A DNA stretch of 64,000 nt from Anas platyrhynchos (GCF_047663525.1 NC_092621.1:82060501-82124500); one strand, 5' to 3'. Counted from the first letter of the stretch, positions 24,385 to 37,430 are shown. A program made the numbers and translations. The notes: a model not told the origin generated them from the letters alone.

Positions 24385-26442
24385 TTTGCAGATCTCTCTC
24401 ATTTTCTCTGGCTTCTGCTCCCTTTACCAGGAGGAGCTCTGTCCCCACCCTGCACCCTGTACCCCATTCTTGGCAAGGCATGGAGACCCTGGATCTTCAA
24501 GGTCTCTGTAAAAGTGATTTTGTCAGTGGGAAAGAAGGGACTTAAAGCAGCACAGAGCCTCAGCCCACGCAGTTTACCCAAAAGCTCCCTGATCAGGGCT
24601 GCATCAGGCACCCACCAAGTACCTGCCCCACTCTTTTTTTTTCCCATGGTCATTTCCCAACATGACCATGAATTTTCTGCTCAGGGTTCACCAAAGCCAA
24701 CACTTTCGGTTATCTTCAGAGCCAGAAGGAGCGCCTTGGTCCCACAGCGACCTACCCCTTGCACCAGTGGATTTTGCTGTCAGCAGGTGAGGTGTGGTCT
24801 GTCCGCATCCATCAGCAGGGCCAGGCAGCTCCTGTCTGAAACCTTCTCACATTTTCAGACTTATTTATTTCTAGTATTAGAAGAAGCCAGGGTCCGACCC
24901 TTAATGGCCACAAAGTGCATTCAGAAAACTTAATTTATACCCGACGCATTTTCCAAAAATGGATTTGTAGGCGGTAAATAATTTATTATATACGTTTGAA
25001 AATATTGACCCAGAGCTTTCTTAAAGCACTCTTATTGTGTGACAGCTCGTTTTTATCCATCTTACAGTAGTCCTCTTAGACTTTGTCTCACTAAGAAGGC
25101 CATTGCCTCTGTTTTCATCACACATCTTCATTATATTAATTATTTTCTGTTGTTCTTTATCTGTCTTTTCTTAGTAACAAGCTCCTCTGCAGATAGAAGC
25201 TTGACAGAAATATCTGAGATTCTGCATATATGATCTATTTAATGATTTTAAACTCCCAGATATTTTGCAATAGTGCATTTCCTAGTCTGTAAAACACACA
25301 CGGAAAGAAGTCATGTGAGAAAAAAGACTATATTTACAGTATCCTGATAACAAATGTGGTAGAGAGCTCACTCTGGAGCCAACCTAAACATTACAACACT
25401 TAATAACTGAGCCACAAAGTACAGTCAGCCCAAAGTACAGTGCATTATGAAATGCCTGGAATATTTACCATTATTTGCAATACTGCTTCTACCAGGCAAG
25501 GTACTAGGGAAGATATTCAAATTTGGTTTTGATTTCTTTTAGAGAAAAGGTTCCATAAAATAAATTTAAGGGAGTATCTTCAGTTCCATAGCACACAGTG
25601 CTTTTCAGTTAATCAGCAATAATATACCTAACTGTTAGACATATTAGGAGACTAGATGACTTTCTTATGCTTGGCCTAGGTGTTATTTTTATAAAGTCCC
25701 TAAGGCAAGCAATTAGCCAGAAGGTGAGTTTGGGCTTGAACAGCCAGCATGTCAGCTGTCTTATGGATACTCCCCATGTCCATGCTCTTCTCCCCATCTC
25801 CACGAGTGCAGGGTGGCTTGATGCCTTCACAGAAGGCTCCATCATCACAAATCATCTCTGCTTTCGGACTTGAAGATGCTCATACCAGTGTCACCAGGCT
25901 CCTGGTAGCAAATTTTCCAGTAGATGTTGTTCAGAGAGCTGCTTTCGGCTGCACCATCCCCGCGGTGTCCAGTCCTTCTGACCAAGCAGATGATGCACAT
26001 TCTTCTGCTAGACAAAGGTTGATGAATGCTACATTAACTCACCAAGTGTCTATAGATTTAGAGGACAGCAGGTTAAATAGCCTTTCTCTTTCCCATACCA
26101 GGCTTACAGCCCTGTCAGAGCAGGAGTGGTGGGCAGGTTTCACTTACCACAGAGACAACCTAGCACCAGACACAAAGACTGAGCGAGATCAGGGAGGGCA
26201 ACTTTTATTTTTATAAAGGAATTCTAATGCCAGGGGTATTTTTTTTCTGCCTTCTCATCTAATTTCTTTTGTTTATCTGTTCTATAGAGAGCTGTGAGCT
26301 CTGTAAGAAGACTGCATTTCATGCTCTAACACCAACCTCTCTTAAGACAGTTCTTGATAAACAGATGCAGAAGACAAAGGTTGTACAAAGTTTAAATTTT
26401 AACTCCATACAAAGGCATTGCTAAAAATGGCCAAATTTTCTC

Positions 26443-26503
26443 AAAAAAAAAAAAAAAACACAAACAAACAAATAAACAAACAAACAACAACAACAACAAA
26501 AAA
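26443..26503 (+). repeat. A-run followed by CAAA and CAA microsatellite
   Basis: About 16 A, then CAAA units, then four or five CAA units, then A6. A compound simple repeat. Confidence 0.95.
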
Positions 26504-28528
26504 CCCTCAGTCATTGACCAAGCCTACTTAAGGCATTTTAAATCAGGTATAAGCAGTTTATTTCTCTGCTGGCATTTGGGGTTTCGGGTTCTTGTTATTG
26601 TTGCTGAGGTGCTTTGTTTCAGGGAGGGAAACAGATAGTAGAGAGTGGCAAAGCTTCCTGAGCCTCTCCTCTGTTATACAGTGGAGTGCATAATTGTTCA
26701 GAGCCACAGATTAGTCTAATGGGACCAGATTATGCAAATACATTAAGCATCTCTTAAAATCTTCCAAAATTATATCAATATTAGACTGACACACACACAG
26801 ACACAAAGATAAGAGCCTCTTGTTTAAGTATGCATGGTCTTTACCATTTGCAAAAAAATGTTTTTCAAAAGGAGAGAATGGAAAAGGATCATGATATATA
26901 CGCCTAAATCCAGGTTACAAAGCTGGACTGCTAGTTGTCTCATGAGATATAACCCAGTGACAATTGACATTTTGTCCTCGAACCTTACCTCAGCCTTCAC
27001 ACAGTTGTCTCTTCCCCTTGAGCCAGGCAGATCTAAGCTGTCAATTAATAGATAATGTAAGTTTACTTAGATGTCATGTAATGCTGTTATCCATGTGGAA
27101 ATACATCAAATGTCCTAGTTTGCTCTAAAGGCTATGGCGCTTAGTAAAAATCTTCTCCCGTGGGAAGCCTAGGCTTGACAAACGCCCGAGGATTAGTCAT
27201 AGTCAGCCATCTCTTTGTGATGCAAAATGACATAATCATTGACTTTTTCAAATAGTATTACACTTCTACTTTCTCGGACTAGAGAACCGAATCCCAGGTT
27301 TGCAAACAGTTTGGATGTACGGATTCATTACTGCTAACTCTCCAGAACAGAAGAAACTCAGTTTCTCAAAGACTTGCTTAAATTTTCAGTAAATTCAAGG
27401 ATGTCTGTGAAACCAGCTTTTCCCTTCAATATTTGACATGTTTTTGTATCATACTGCTGCCGCAATAGATAATCAATAATTTAGATCATTATCTCCAAAA
27501 CTGGCCTGACCATGCACCAAAAGCGAGTTTGCACAACAGAGGTTGATATTTCACTGTAGTAACTGTATACTTATATTATTTACCTTAAAGTGGGACATCT
27601 TTAAATTATTTTTTTTGTCTTAAATAGGATCAAAATTCCATTAAAATGCTTATTTTTCCTAAATCCCATCATCCAAAACATATGGAAAAAATTGCCTCTA
27701 GGTATTGAAAGTTGTTGCCTTTATCACACTGTGCATCTAAATTCCCAAGGATGATTGATTTAACGAGGTTTGCACATTAAAAATCTTTTTCTTTGTTACA
27801 ATAGAGGAAATCACAAGAAAGATTAATGCCCTCTGCATGGTGCCACCGAATTAAAATGTCTTTCAAATGTCTTCACTCCAGGAACACTTTGCTATCCAGG
27901 CCTGTACTTAGTAAAGCTTTTCTCACTGTAAAGAATGTATTAGTCATGGCTGATGATGCTGGTGTGCTGTAACCTAAATACCTGGAATATGCATATATTA
28001 GGACAAACTGGGCACTTCAGAAGGCTTTAGAGAAGTGTTCACTTGCATAGGTTGGTATAACGGATTCCACGTCAGGAACGCGTGAGGCTATCCAAAGGTA
28101 TGACAGTCTGTCCTGACATACTTTGTGATCTGACGTGAAGCAGAGTAATATGCTCTGCCATGGCTTCAAAACTTTCTTAAGCATAAACCTTCTGTAGTAT
28201 TTTCTTTGCCTGATATGACAATTTGTCACCCTAGCACCTACGGCATTAATGTTGTACAAAACCTATTTTATTATTTTAATTTAATCTGCTCTTGCAGTCA
28301 TCAAGAGTATGCTGCTGATCCAAGCATTTTCTCCGTATTCACACATAGATTTGGGATAAGTCTGTAAGAGCACCTTGAGGGTAAAGGGGCACAGGCCAGA
28401 TTCAACACATACTGCTATTTAATGCCACGGCTTGCGTCTGTACTGAATACTGACTTATCATGGAGCAAGAGCTGTCCTATCGTACCCTACTTTCTACCAC
28501 ACGCCCTACCTTTGACTTCATAGAGGCT

Positions 28529-28599
28529 CAGGATCACAGAAAGTTGGGGTTCGCAGGGACTTCTGGAGGTCATCCATCCAATCTCCCCACTCAAGCAGG
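28529..28599 (-). mobile_element. CR1 3'-end fragment, diverged
   Basis: It reads AGGATCACAGAAAGTTGGGG, then a GGGACTTCTGGAGGTCATCC block and CCCCACTCAAGCAGG. This matches the reverse complement of the CR1 3' end with several substitutions. Only the last 70 or so bases of the element remain. Confidence 0.75.
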
Positions 28600-31500
28600 T
28601 AGTTTTTTCCACATGAGTCCTAGGAAGTGACATATAGAGTGGGCTAATCACATCCCTCATCAGCTGGTTACACTCCTGTTGATGCAGCCCAGGGAACAGT
28701 TTGTGTTCAGTGCTGCAAAGGTGCACTCATGTCCAGCTTACCACCCACCACTTCCTTTCCATCCACTGCAGTCCCCACATTTCTGGCACGGATGGGTGAA
28801 GCAACACTTATCTACCCTCTATTGTGACCATCAGCTTGGGGCTGTGCAGTCTTCTGCAACATATCATAGGGTTTGTGTTTGCACACCTAACCAGCAGGTG
28901 ACTGGGAATCAACCTGCCACCATAACTTCAGTCCATGCTAAGGGTAAAACACACGTGTCCACGGAAATGGCAGCAGAGGCTTTTATGCGTAATTACAGCA
29001 TTAAAATGTTGATGCAAGACAGACAATAAAAAGTGGAAATACAGACCCAGGCAAAATAAGTAGGCACAAGGTGACATTTACAGAAGATTCCAAGCTGGGT
29101 AGTGTTGGAAAGTGAAATAACAGAGAAGCAGCTTAGAAATTGAGGTATGCTTTCAACAACAAATACAGTTCCTCAGACAATATGTGAAAATTGGATGCTC
29201 TCTGCCATCTACTATAATTACTAAAACTCATTCATTATATCTAGTTTAGCAATATGTCATGAGTTCCACCCAGGCAATTTCCCATTATCCTTCATATTCT
29301 ACAAACATATAGTAAGAGACAGCACCTGTCATGACAAGCCTTAAATGCACAAGGTAAAAGATAGGAGAAAACATGGAAATGAATCACAGAGAGAGACAAG
29401 TGATTAAGTTTTTTTAAATAATTGAAGTGATTTTCAATCCTTTCATGTTTAAAAACAATACCCTCGGTGAACAGCCCAAGGACAAATGCGAACTCTGTTC
29501 CCCAGGCCCAGATCCCCTGTGCCAGAGATGCAGAGACAATGGGGTCCACCCCTAGGGCCCCTCTCAGCAGCAAGGCGTTAGGCACAGCCCCTTCGATGAA
29601 GTCAAATTAAGGAATGTAAGCTCTATTTTTTTTTTTTTTCCCCAAAAGACACAACCCATAACTCTGCTGGTTTGCCAGTCGTTGAAGAATAGTTGGCACC
29701 CATTTCTTCCAAAATGCCCCCAGTGCACAGTGGGAAGTGTTCCCTTCCCAGTTCTAGCACAGATGAAAGGAAACTCTGGTCACGATTCATTAGAAGATTT
29801 TTCAAGTGTGTTTTCTATACTGCCAAAATATTCTCTGTTCCCTGGATATCTTTAACCTCTCCTTCAACTGAGTTTACTCTTGTCCTTGCACTGCATGTAT
29901 GACCACGAAGAGTAAGCAGTTCTCCTCATTCTTTATCAAATAAAGTTTGTGATTTCTTCTTATTCCATTATTTCAAGAAACAAAAATAACAACAACAAAA
30001 GCTTCTCTGCAGTGTTCTTAACTGTATATTGTTCATATACAGCTGAAGTTAATAAAAGCTTGCAAGCTGGTATTCCACTCATTCTGGCTGCACTATTCTC
30101 CATTATGCCTATAGAAATTTCTCAGTGTCTATTAGCTCCTCTCTTCCTCCAGGTGCTTGCAAACACTCAGAAAGTGATGAAATGCTTTCCATTTCTTGCA
30201 TTTTTTTCACATGTGAAGTATGTCTTTTGTTATTTCCCACACAAGAGCACACTTCCAATTTTTAAGAAATTATGCTTTCAGTAACCTCTTGCATTTCTAT
30301 CATGCCTGTGCACTTGTGTACACAGTAATCCAAAATAAAAAAAAAAAAAAATCTTTTTTTTTTCTTCACACACAGAATTTCTAGGTTGGAAGAGACCTCA
30401 AGATCATCGAGTCCAACCTCTAATCCAACCTTCTTTCTGCCTGCCTGCCTGTCTCGCTTGTTCTCTTTTTTTCTTTCAACGTTTTCTTCTAATCAGTGGA
30501 TAGCAGTGAGCTCTCTAAAAATGGAAAATTGGCTCTTCAACATTAGACTATCTACAAACCCCTCTATGCTTTTACCTTCTCCCTGCCTTATCTGTGTGAA
30601 GCCATGTCACGCACACGCTTTATTTTCATGCAGTCAGCTCTCAAGGCTACTGACAGCTCCATTGCCAGCAACCGCTGTCTGATTTTACAAAAACTTTTTT
30701 CATGATGGAGCACTTCCACACCAAGCAACGTCCAGATCACACAACTTTCCCAACTGCATCGTGTCCTGGCAGAGGCTCACTGTTGCTGCTCTCCCTGTGT
30801 TCCCAAAGTCATTCCAGAGTTTCGGCTCTGGTGGAGCTGGACCAGGAGCCAAGAAGCTGGCCACAACTGCATCAGGCGGCCCAAAATTTGGTCCCAGCAC
30901 TGACCTGGCTCCTTCGGGTAAGGAGGGCATCCCCATGAGGAGATGCATCCTCTCTGGAGCAAAACAGGACTGTTTGGAGAAGGGGAAACACTTCCACTGC
31001 TCAACATTTCAGTACATTTAGGGTTGTCGTGGTACTTTAATTCAGCATAGTTAATGTGTTGTAGGAAGCACACAGAAAAGTGGTTGTGTATGCATTTCCA
31101 ATAAAACACCAGCCAGACAGCTTTACGCATTCTGTCTCAACATGAAATATTGTCATGCCTGAGCTAATTCCTTTATGACAGTGATCATATCTAGCATCCT
31201 GATAAGGGAATATTTGTGAAACTAGCTCTTGCATAGATCCTCGTGGAGATAATAAATGATATTTATCTTTTCCAACATTGCTGTATACCACTTGTCATTT
31301 TATTTGTGATGTATCTAGCTAGAGATCAATGAATCCAACCATGACACTAAACAGCTAAACAAGCCGTCACACTCAGCATATGACAAATCTCTCGCTATCT
31401 CCTGCTTGCTCCAAGTCACGAGTCTGCCTTTGTGTTAAACTTTTTTTGTGTCTGGAAACGCTTCTTCTGAAGATGGGCTTTAAAGAGTCTGTACGTTTCC

Positions 31501-32120
31501 ACCAGCACTGCTACGTGATGTAGACCAGAGCTAGAAAGAGGTTAACTCTTCAGTCTGGCTGGCAGACTCAGAAGAGAGACCAAACACGTAATGGCAGTAG
31601 AAACAAAACAGCCTTCTGGGTAGACCAGATCAACTTCTCCTAAACTGTGAATTTTCAGTTCAGTTCACCATTCAGATTTCCACTCTTGGAAAATAAGTTG
31701 TTCAAACTGTTCAGAAAGGGACAGCTCTTTGAAGTTCCCACATTTCTGTTTTTATTTTCACTTTTCTCCTTAAATGACCTCTGTTCTTCGCCTGGAATGA
31801 GGCCAGGCCTGTTGATAGAGACACTTTTCCTGCTGCTAACTATGAAGTTTCTGTTCTCTCACCTCTCCAGATACTCAGTTAACTCCTAAAAATGTGACGG
31901 CAGAAAGAGGAGGAAAGTGTCTTCAGAGTTTCACAGAGAAAAATTCTGCTGATGCCCTCATATTAAGCCCCAGATTTCTGCTGTAAAGATGAACAGCTGA
32001 TGCCACAAGTGAAAAGGCTGCTAAGTTAGCTGGAAATGCAGCAGAAATACTAAGAAGCAACAACAGCTTTTCTGAGGAAGCAACCCAGCACTTAGGGAAT
32101 TCGTTTGGAGATCCACTTAC
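28600..32120. other. Intergenic, no gene; one CR1 scrap
   Basis: Holds the CR1 end at 30375 and A/T homopolymers at 29627-29639 and 30335-30363. Overlapping frames near 30700-31130 read on both strands and are not convincing. Confidence 0.8.
30375..30425 (-). mobile_element. CR1 3'-end fragment, very short
   Basis: The stretch GGTTGGAAGAGACCTCAAG followed by ATCATCGAGTCCAACC is a strong match to the complement of the avian CR1 3' end. It is a severely truncated copy placed next to an A/T-rich patch at 30335-30363. Confidence 0.8.
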
Positions 32121-32289
32121 CTTGACTGTAGGAGTTTCTTCCGGGCAGGTTGGGATGGTACTCGTGTGCATGTGTCACGATGTAATGAAGCAGCATGGCA
32201 AGTAAGTGAGAAGTAAGGTAATAGAAAGTAGGGCTTGTCTCCTGTTTTTATCCCTTGCAGTTGATCCTCTAACAATTGCTTCAAGGCCA
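32121..32289 (-). other. Exon-like segment B, possible partner of segment A
   Basis: The minus strand has an acceptor TTTGTTTGGCAG/TGG and a perfect donor AAG/GTAAGT, 169 bases apart. In the phase left by segment A the frame reads GLEAIVRGSTARDKNRRQ and on to a TGA at 32175-32177, 54 bases before the donor. Another frame is open across the whole segment (ALKQLLEDQLQGIKTGDKP). A 137-base pyrimidine-rich tract (minus strand) lies about 100 bases upstream. It may be an exon of a noncoding RNA or a small gene; no expression evidence is available. Confidence 0.3.
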
Positions 32290-32386
32290 CTGCCAAACAA
32301 ACACACAGCAATGTTGCTGAAGGCTAAGAGAGGAAGTGTCAGCCTCACTTGAAAATTAATCATTTGAACCTCCTGTAATTAAATTT

Positions 32387-32523
32387 AAAAAGAGAGAAAG
32401 AGAGAAAGACAGCAAGAGAGAGAGCAAGCAAGAGAGTAAGAAAGAAACCAAGAAAGAAAAAGAAAGCAAGAAAGAAAATCAAGAAAGCAAGAAAGGAAGA
32501 AAGAAAGAATGAAAGAAAGACAA
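32387..32523 (+). repeat. Polypurine microsatellite (GAAA/GA-rich)
   Basis: 137 bases are almost entirely A and G on the plus strand, made of imperfect AAAG and GA units with scattered C. On the minus strand it is a long pyrimidine tract just upstream of exon-like segment B. Confidence 0.95.
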
Positions 32524-33929
32524 GGTCTTTGGCTCCTGTTTGCCATACTCTGGAGACACAAAGGAAGAATCCTGTCAAATCATACAATTTTCATTTAAGA
32601 GAGTCATGGTACAGGGGTCAGAATCTGCAATGAGAAATGTTACAGTGCTTCACTGTATCAGAGAAAATCTAGTGCTGATATATGCCAGCAATTCAGGGTG
32701 CAATGCTGGCTTTTTTGTTTGTTTTACAGAGGACAGGGATCAAGCAGTTTACTGTCATATTTATATGATCTCTGCATTATGATCCTTTTAGGGCATCCAA
32801 GCCCCTTGCAGCATTAATTATACTCACTCTCACAATAGGTTTGTCAGCTCAGTTTTGGAGTCCAGCTTTGTAAAGCTTATTGCCCAGACGGCTCCTGGCC
32901 AGTTGGACATTGCTCTAGGTTTATCCCACAGCAGGCTCATGCCGGGATCACTGGACAATGGCACAGGAGCCTGACAAAGCTTTACCCAGCTCTGCCCCAG
33001 GCTGGACCCAGCTACTTGCAGCTGAGAAGGCATCTCCATAGGGGAAATTAAACAATTTAGGGTAGGGAATTCACAATGCTGCAGGTATTTTCAGCTTCTT
33101 CAGTAGTCAACAGAAGGGATGGGTCAGTTGCACTGGTTAGAAGAAAAGAAATCTGGAAACACAGCAAGGTTTGACAGATACTAACTGCCTTTTAAAGAGA
33201 CGATTTTTTTTTTTTTAACATCTGAAATGTTATGGCTCATTTTGAAAGTAGAAATTTTAAAAGGATCTAAGAATAGTTGTTTCCACCCAGAAGCAGTCAC
33301 TACTAGACATCTCCTGAGATCTGGGTGGAAAATTTTCCGTCAAGAGACATTCTTTTTTACCAAAGCTTCATTGTCTGAGTGGTGACTGCAAAATGTGTAT
33401 CTGCCCAGAATTTGCATAAGTGGGATGAAAGGGTCGATTCTCTCTGCAAATAGGCACCTGAGCACTCAGGTGCTAAATCTGGAAGCACAGGTGTAAATTT
33501 TGGATGGGGTTTGTATGTGGCCACAATCCCTTGTCTCACCATTGAGGACACCTCTGTCCTACAGTTGATCACCAAGTCTCTGGAATCCAGGAGATCTGGG
33601 CAGATCACCAGGTCCTGCTGACCAAGTCCCATAAACAGGTGATGGGCAGAGACATTCTCCTTCCTGCTTCTCACAGGACAGCCTTTCCAGACTCATAGTG
33701 TCCCATCATCATTTAGAAGGGGCAGAACATCAGTTTTGCCATTCTTTCAGACAGGTTTCACTGTCGGGTTCAGGCATGTTCTCCCCAGTGTCATGGTAAC
33801 ACACAAAAAACAAATCTGTGGAGAAAAAGAAATAAATAAAGATAGTTAATTGGCCTACTTACAAATAATTTCAGAAACAGAGGATACTCTGCCTGGCCCA
33901 AAGGCCAGCTTCTGCTGCCCATCAGGTAC
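32524..33929. other. Between exon-like segments A and B
   Basis: Would be an intron if A and B belong to one transcript. It contains a near-perfect palindrome GCACCTGAGCACTCAGGTGC at 33454-33473 with two E-boxes. Confidence 0.6.
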
Positions 33930-34199
33930 CTGAATTTGACATTGAACAACTCTGGACTTCCTGGGAGCAAGCCTGCAGCGGAGATTGTGGTGGAAAGTAA
34001 CTCCTGGGTGCTTTGCGGGGGTTCAAGTGCACGGCCCATGTTGGCAATGTTGGCAAGGCTGATGTAATTTGCAGGAGGTGTTTCTATTCCCAGCCTGTCC
34101 AGCCATTCTTTGGCGGGTGGGGAAAGCATCTGAAACTTTTCTAATGCTTCCAGTGGAAAGGTAGCACTAGCCCCATGCAAATGATGTGTCTAGTCACTG
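33930..34199 (-). other. Exon-like segment A, unrecognised protein-like frame
   Basis: On the minus strand a strong pyrimidine tract ends TTTTTAGCAG, a tandem NAGNAG acceptor, at 34196-34200. A frame free of stops follows from 34189 to a possible donor CAG/GTACCT at 33929-33930. The encoded text is protein-like, for example LSPPAKEWLDRLGIETPP and ANIANMGRALEPPQ. It becomes hydrophobic and aromatic, like random AT-rich DNA, just past the donor. An in-frame TAG at 34190-34192 lies inside the exon, so translation would have to start at the ATG at 34127-34129 or the exon would have to begin at 34189. I do not recognise the family. Confidence 0.35.
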
Positions 34200-35201
34200 C
34201 TAAAAAGAGAAGAGACAATTCCCTCCTTCCAACCCATTCACTGCAGTGGCATTTGGAAAAACATTAAAGTCAGGGTGTGATCACTCAGTTACTCATATCA
34301 GGAACACATATTAGTTCTGGTTTGGTTATTTAAAAAATAAAAAATAAATAAAATAAAAATCTTAAAACCTCTTACCAAAGTATTTGACATTTTTATGTAA
34401 TTTAAAAAATTAAATGTGCAACAGAAAAGAGGAGCCCTTCTCCTCCTTCCTCCTCTCCCCATGCAAGCCAAGAGACAGGGCAAGCCGAGAAAGCCGGAAG
34501 GTGTCCGCAAGATATTTTAAGGCTAAAGAAACAGTCGTCCAGTAATGCATCTGGCATTAGCATAACCACTGATACAACAATAATTTACAGAAAAATCACT
34601 GGTTATACAATTTTCTAAAAGCTTCCTTTGAACAGAAAGCAAAGACTCTTTAGTGAAAACTTCCACTCCTTTCAAGGGTGGATACCTCAAGTCAAGGTTC
34701 AAAGGATTTTCTTCCCCCTTTTTTTTTTTTTGGTGGTGTTGTTTTCTCAATATATAATTTTATAATGATGTAACTTGCATCCCTGTAAATTATATTCTAT
34801 GTGTCAGAATCAAATGCTCTTAAAATACTCTCAAAAGACACTAAATATATTTCATACATTCCTTACTAACTCTATGTTATAAAGTAATTGATACACAGCC
34901 CACAAAACATCTAAAAATACTCTTTCAGTTTAAGAGATGCCTGCAATTTCTTCTGCTGTGCATAGCTGCAGACCACAGAAACCAATTTGAAAATCCAGTT
35001 AGGGTAACATTCAGGAAGTTACAGAGAGAAAACAACTTTTCACAACCTGAGTATTTGCTTTGTTTTATACTTACTGCCAGCATGTTCGCAGAGTTCAGGG
35101 ATGGAATAAATTTCCAGTATGTCTTTTCCTAATGAAAAATATTTTTCCACCGTTCTTGACATTATTGGTCTTTCTACAGTAAATACTGTATAAATCTAAG
35201 T

Positions 35202-35256
35202 TAAAAAAAATAATAATAAAATAAAATAAAATAAAAAAGAGAGAGAGAGAGAGAGA
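35202..35256 (+). repeat. Compound AT/AAAAT/GA microsatellite
   Basis: A-run, AAT units, AAAAT units, then about nine GA units. Confidence 0.95.
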
Positions 35257-37390
35257 CAATTATATCTAAATTGCTATTGGGGATGTTTGTTTATTTCAAG
35301 CTGTGTGTAATCTATCCAGGAATATTAACTTTATTTCTAAAATGTACAGACATCCACCATACATTTTCTGAATGTGCACAGGGTTGGGGGGGGTGCTGGT
35401 TTTTTTTTGTTTTTTACCTCTTACACACAGCAATAGAAACTCTTGTCCTGTCCATACCAATCCACCAAGATCAAAAGATCATACACATAATTCACAAAGG
35501 CGGCAGGACTCATTCCTTCCAGCAGCAGACTCCTCCTGTGGCCTCGGACTTATTTTTACTGTGACTATCCTCAGGAAAAAGAAGAAAAGTTGAGCAGATT
35601 ACTTTTTCACCAGATACAGAGGTGATGTGATGAAGCTGGGGAGGGACAGCAGAGCGCTTCAGAGGCCCCAAGGCCCCCACTCTGCTAGAAGCATGCAGGC
35701 TTGGGGTGCTGGAGCAAAGGGATGAAGGCATTCTGCCTTGGCACCCAGCTCCTGTGCTTCAGGATGGGGATGAAGGTGCTGGGCTGGAAGTGACCAACTT
35801 GTTTGTTGCTTCAGGAGATGGTGGGAGCCACACCACCCAAACACAACACCTCCAGCATGTACGTTTACTCATCTCCCCACTGTGCTGCAGGGCAGCAAAG
35901 GCACAGCCAAGAGGGAAACCACCGTGGTTGTCACCTCCATACCAGTGTCACCAGCAGGACTACATGACAGATGGGATGAAGGAACGGGGCAAAATCACAC
36001 ATTATCAATAACAGAGAAGAAAGGCACACACAGACAAAGATCTAGGATTCCAAACAGCTTGAAGGTCCTGACCATGCCAATGCCATGACTGTTGGCTCAG
36101 GCCTTGTGTGACACACACACACACTCAGTGTCCACGTGGAGCAGCTGTGGTTGAGGCAGCAGCTGAGGAGGCCAGGAGCTGTTTCTGGCTGCGAGGCCAG
36201 CCAGCTGCCAGTCCCACTTCCACCCTTCCTTCCCTCTCTCCCCATTCTCCCTATTCCCACCTCACCTCACCCCACAGCATGGTATGTGCTAAAGTTTCAC
36301 CTTTAAACTCTAGAGCTCCATTGTGGTCATCTCTGTAAAGCACCAAAGGGGAAGCAGGAAGATTTGAAAGCACAGTTTCATGAGGAGTTTCCTTGAGCAC
36401 AGATACATACCTTAACACGGATTGCACACCCAAAAACCTGCAAACACCATCCTGCATGTACAGATGCACATCGTTTTTCAAGCTACTCTTCCAAAGGCAC
36501 ACAGGCAAAAGCTAAAGCCCTAGAGTATGTGCCACAGCCACCACAAGACAGCCACAAACCTTCTCCACATTTTGGGTGAGAACAGGCCATTTTGCTCCCT
36601 ACTCATCCTGCGGGTGGCCTGCTGCCAATGGGGGTGACCATAGGGGAGGTCCTGATATCAGGCATGAAAGGTGGGGAGGAAGAAGGAGCAGCCCTCAGGA
36701 GTGCTTGGCGCTTTCAGGGGGGTGAATTTCAGGTGGTCTCGTTTCTCCATGTGTGAGGGAGGTCTGCAGCACCCTAGCGGAGCAGTCATGGCAGGCAGCC
36801 CCCTTCCCGTGGCAGGAGGCCCATGAGGTGGGGAAGGCTGTCTGCCACCATGCTGGGGATTTCATTTCGCTTGCCCTCCTCAGACCCCAGGGAGCAGGGG
36901 GAGGCGCATGGCCAGCGAGCAAGCCATGGAGGACTCGTCTCCTTTTGTCCCTGGAGGGGAGCAGAAGGCCTGGGCTTTTTCCTTCCAGTGTCAGCTTGCT
37001 GAACCTCTGCAAGCAGATCGCTGAGGTTAGCAGAAATATGCAGCTGCTCTCTTCAGAGAGAGATTTAAAGCACCTCTGTCCCATACCGGCTCTGTCTTTA
37101 TATAGGTATGGTCTGAAAAACGAATCGGCCATGCTTGGGGGCTGCGCCCACATGAAGTGCTCTGCGTTGGGCAGGAAGCAGGCGATGCGATGTGCGTGCA
37201 CTATGCTGCTGTTAGCCAGCCCGTGGTGGTGAGCTGAGAGCTGAAATACAGCAAGAAAACAATCTCAGTGTTTGCCTTTCTGGCTCTTTGTTTGCTTCAA
37301 AACAAACAAATATATATATATTTCAGAAACTTACAAAAAATAAAGCTATTGTGCAACTGAGAGTGAAAACCATAAATGAACAGAAAGGGG

Positions 37391-37429
<39 letters not shown>
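37391..37429. repeat. A39 tract
   Basis: Uninterrupted A run preceded by GGGG. No poly-A signal or gene body before it. Confidence 0.95.

Positions 37430-37430
<1 letters not shown>

Larger units (their letters stand above)
21691..28528. other. Intergenic, no gene recognised
   Basis: Ordinary AT-rich DNA with the simple repeats at 24341 and 26443 and a direct repeat at 23058. A perfect octamer ATGCAAAT lies at 26732-26739 beside ATTAGTCTAAT. The 155-codon frame at 25749-26216 is unrecognised and lacks context. Confidence 0.8.

Noticed and set aside
24214..24933. 239-codon open frame on the plus strand
   Set aside because: It runs through the A/G simple repeat (poly-lysine) and has no recognisable domain.
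25749..26216. 155-codon open frame on the plus strand
   Set aside because: Longer than usual for its composition, but no family, splice sites or promoter context could be found.
33357..33674. 105-codon frame on the minus strand near segment A
   Set aside because: Same strand as segments A and B, but no acceptor or donor in the right phase was found and it contains repeat-like sequence.
36695..37232. Overlapping frames of 168 (minus) and 159 (plus) codons
   Set aside because: They cover the same GC-rich patch in opposite directions. GC-rich DNA lacks stops by chance, and neither looks like a known protein.
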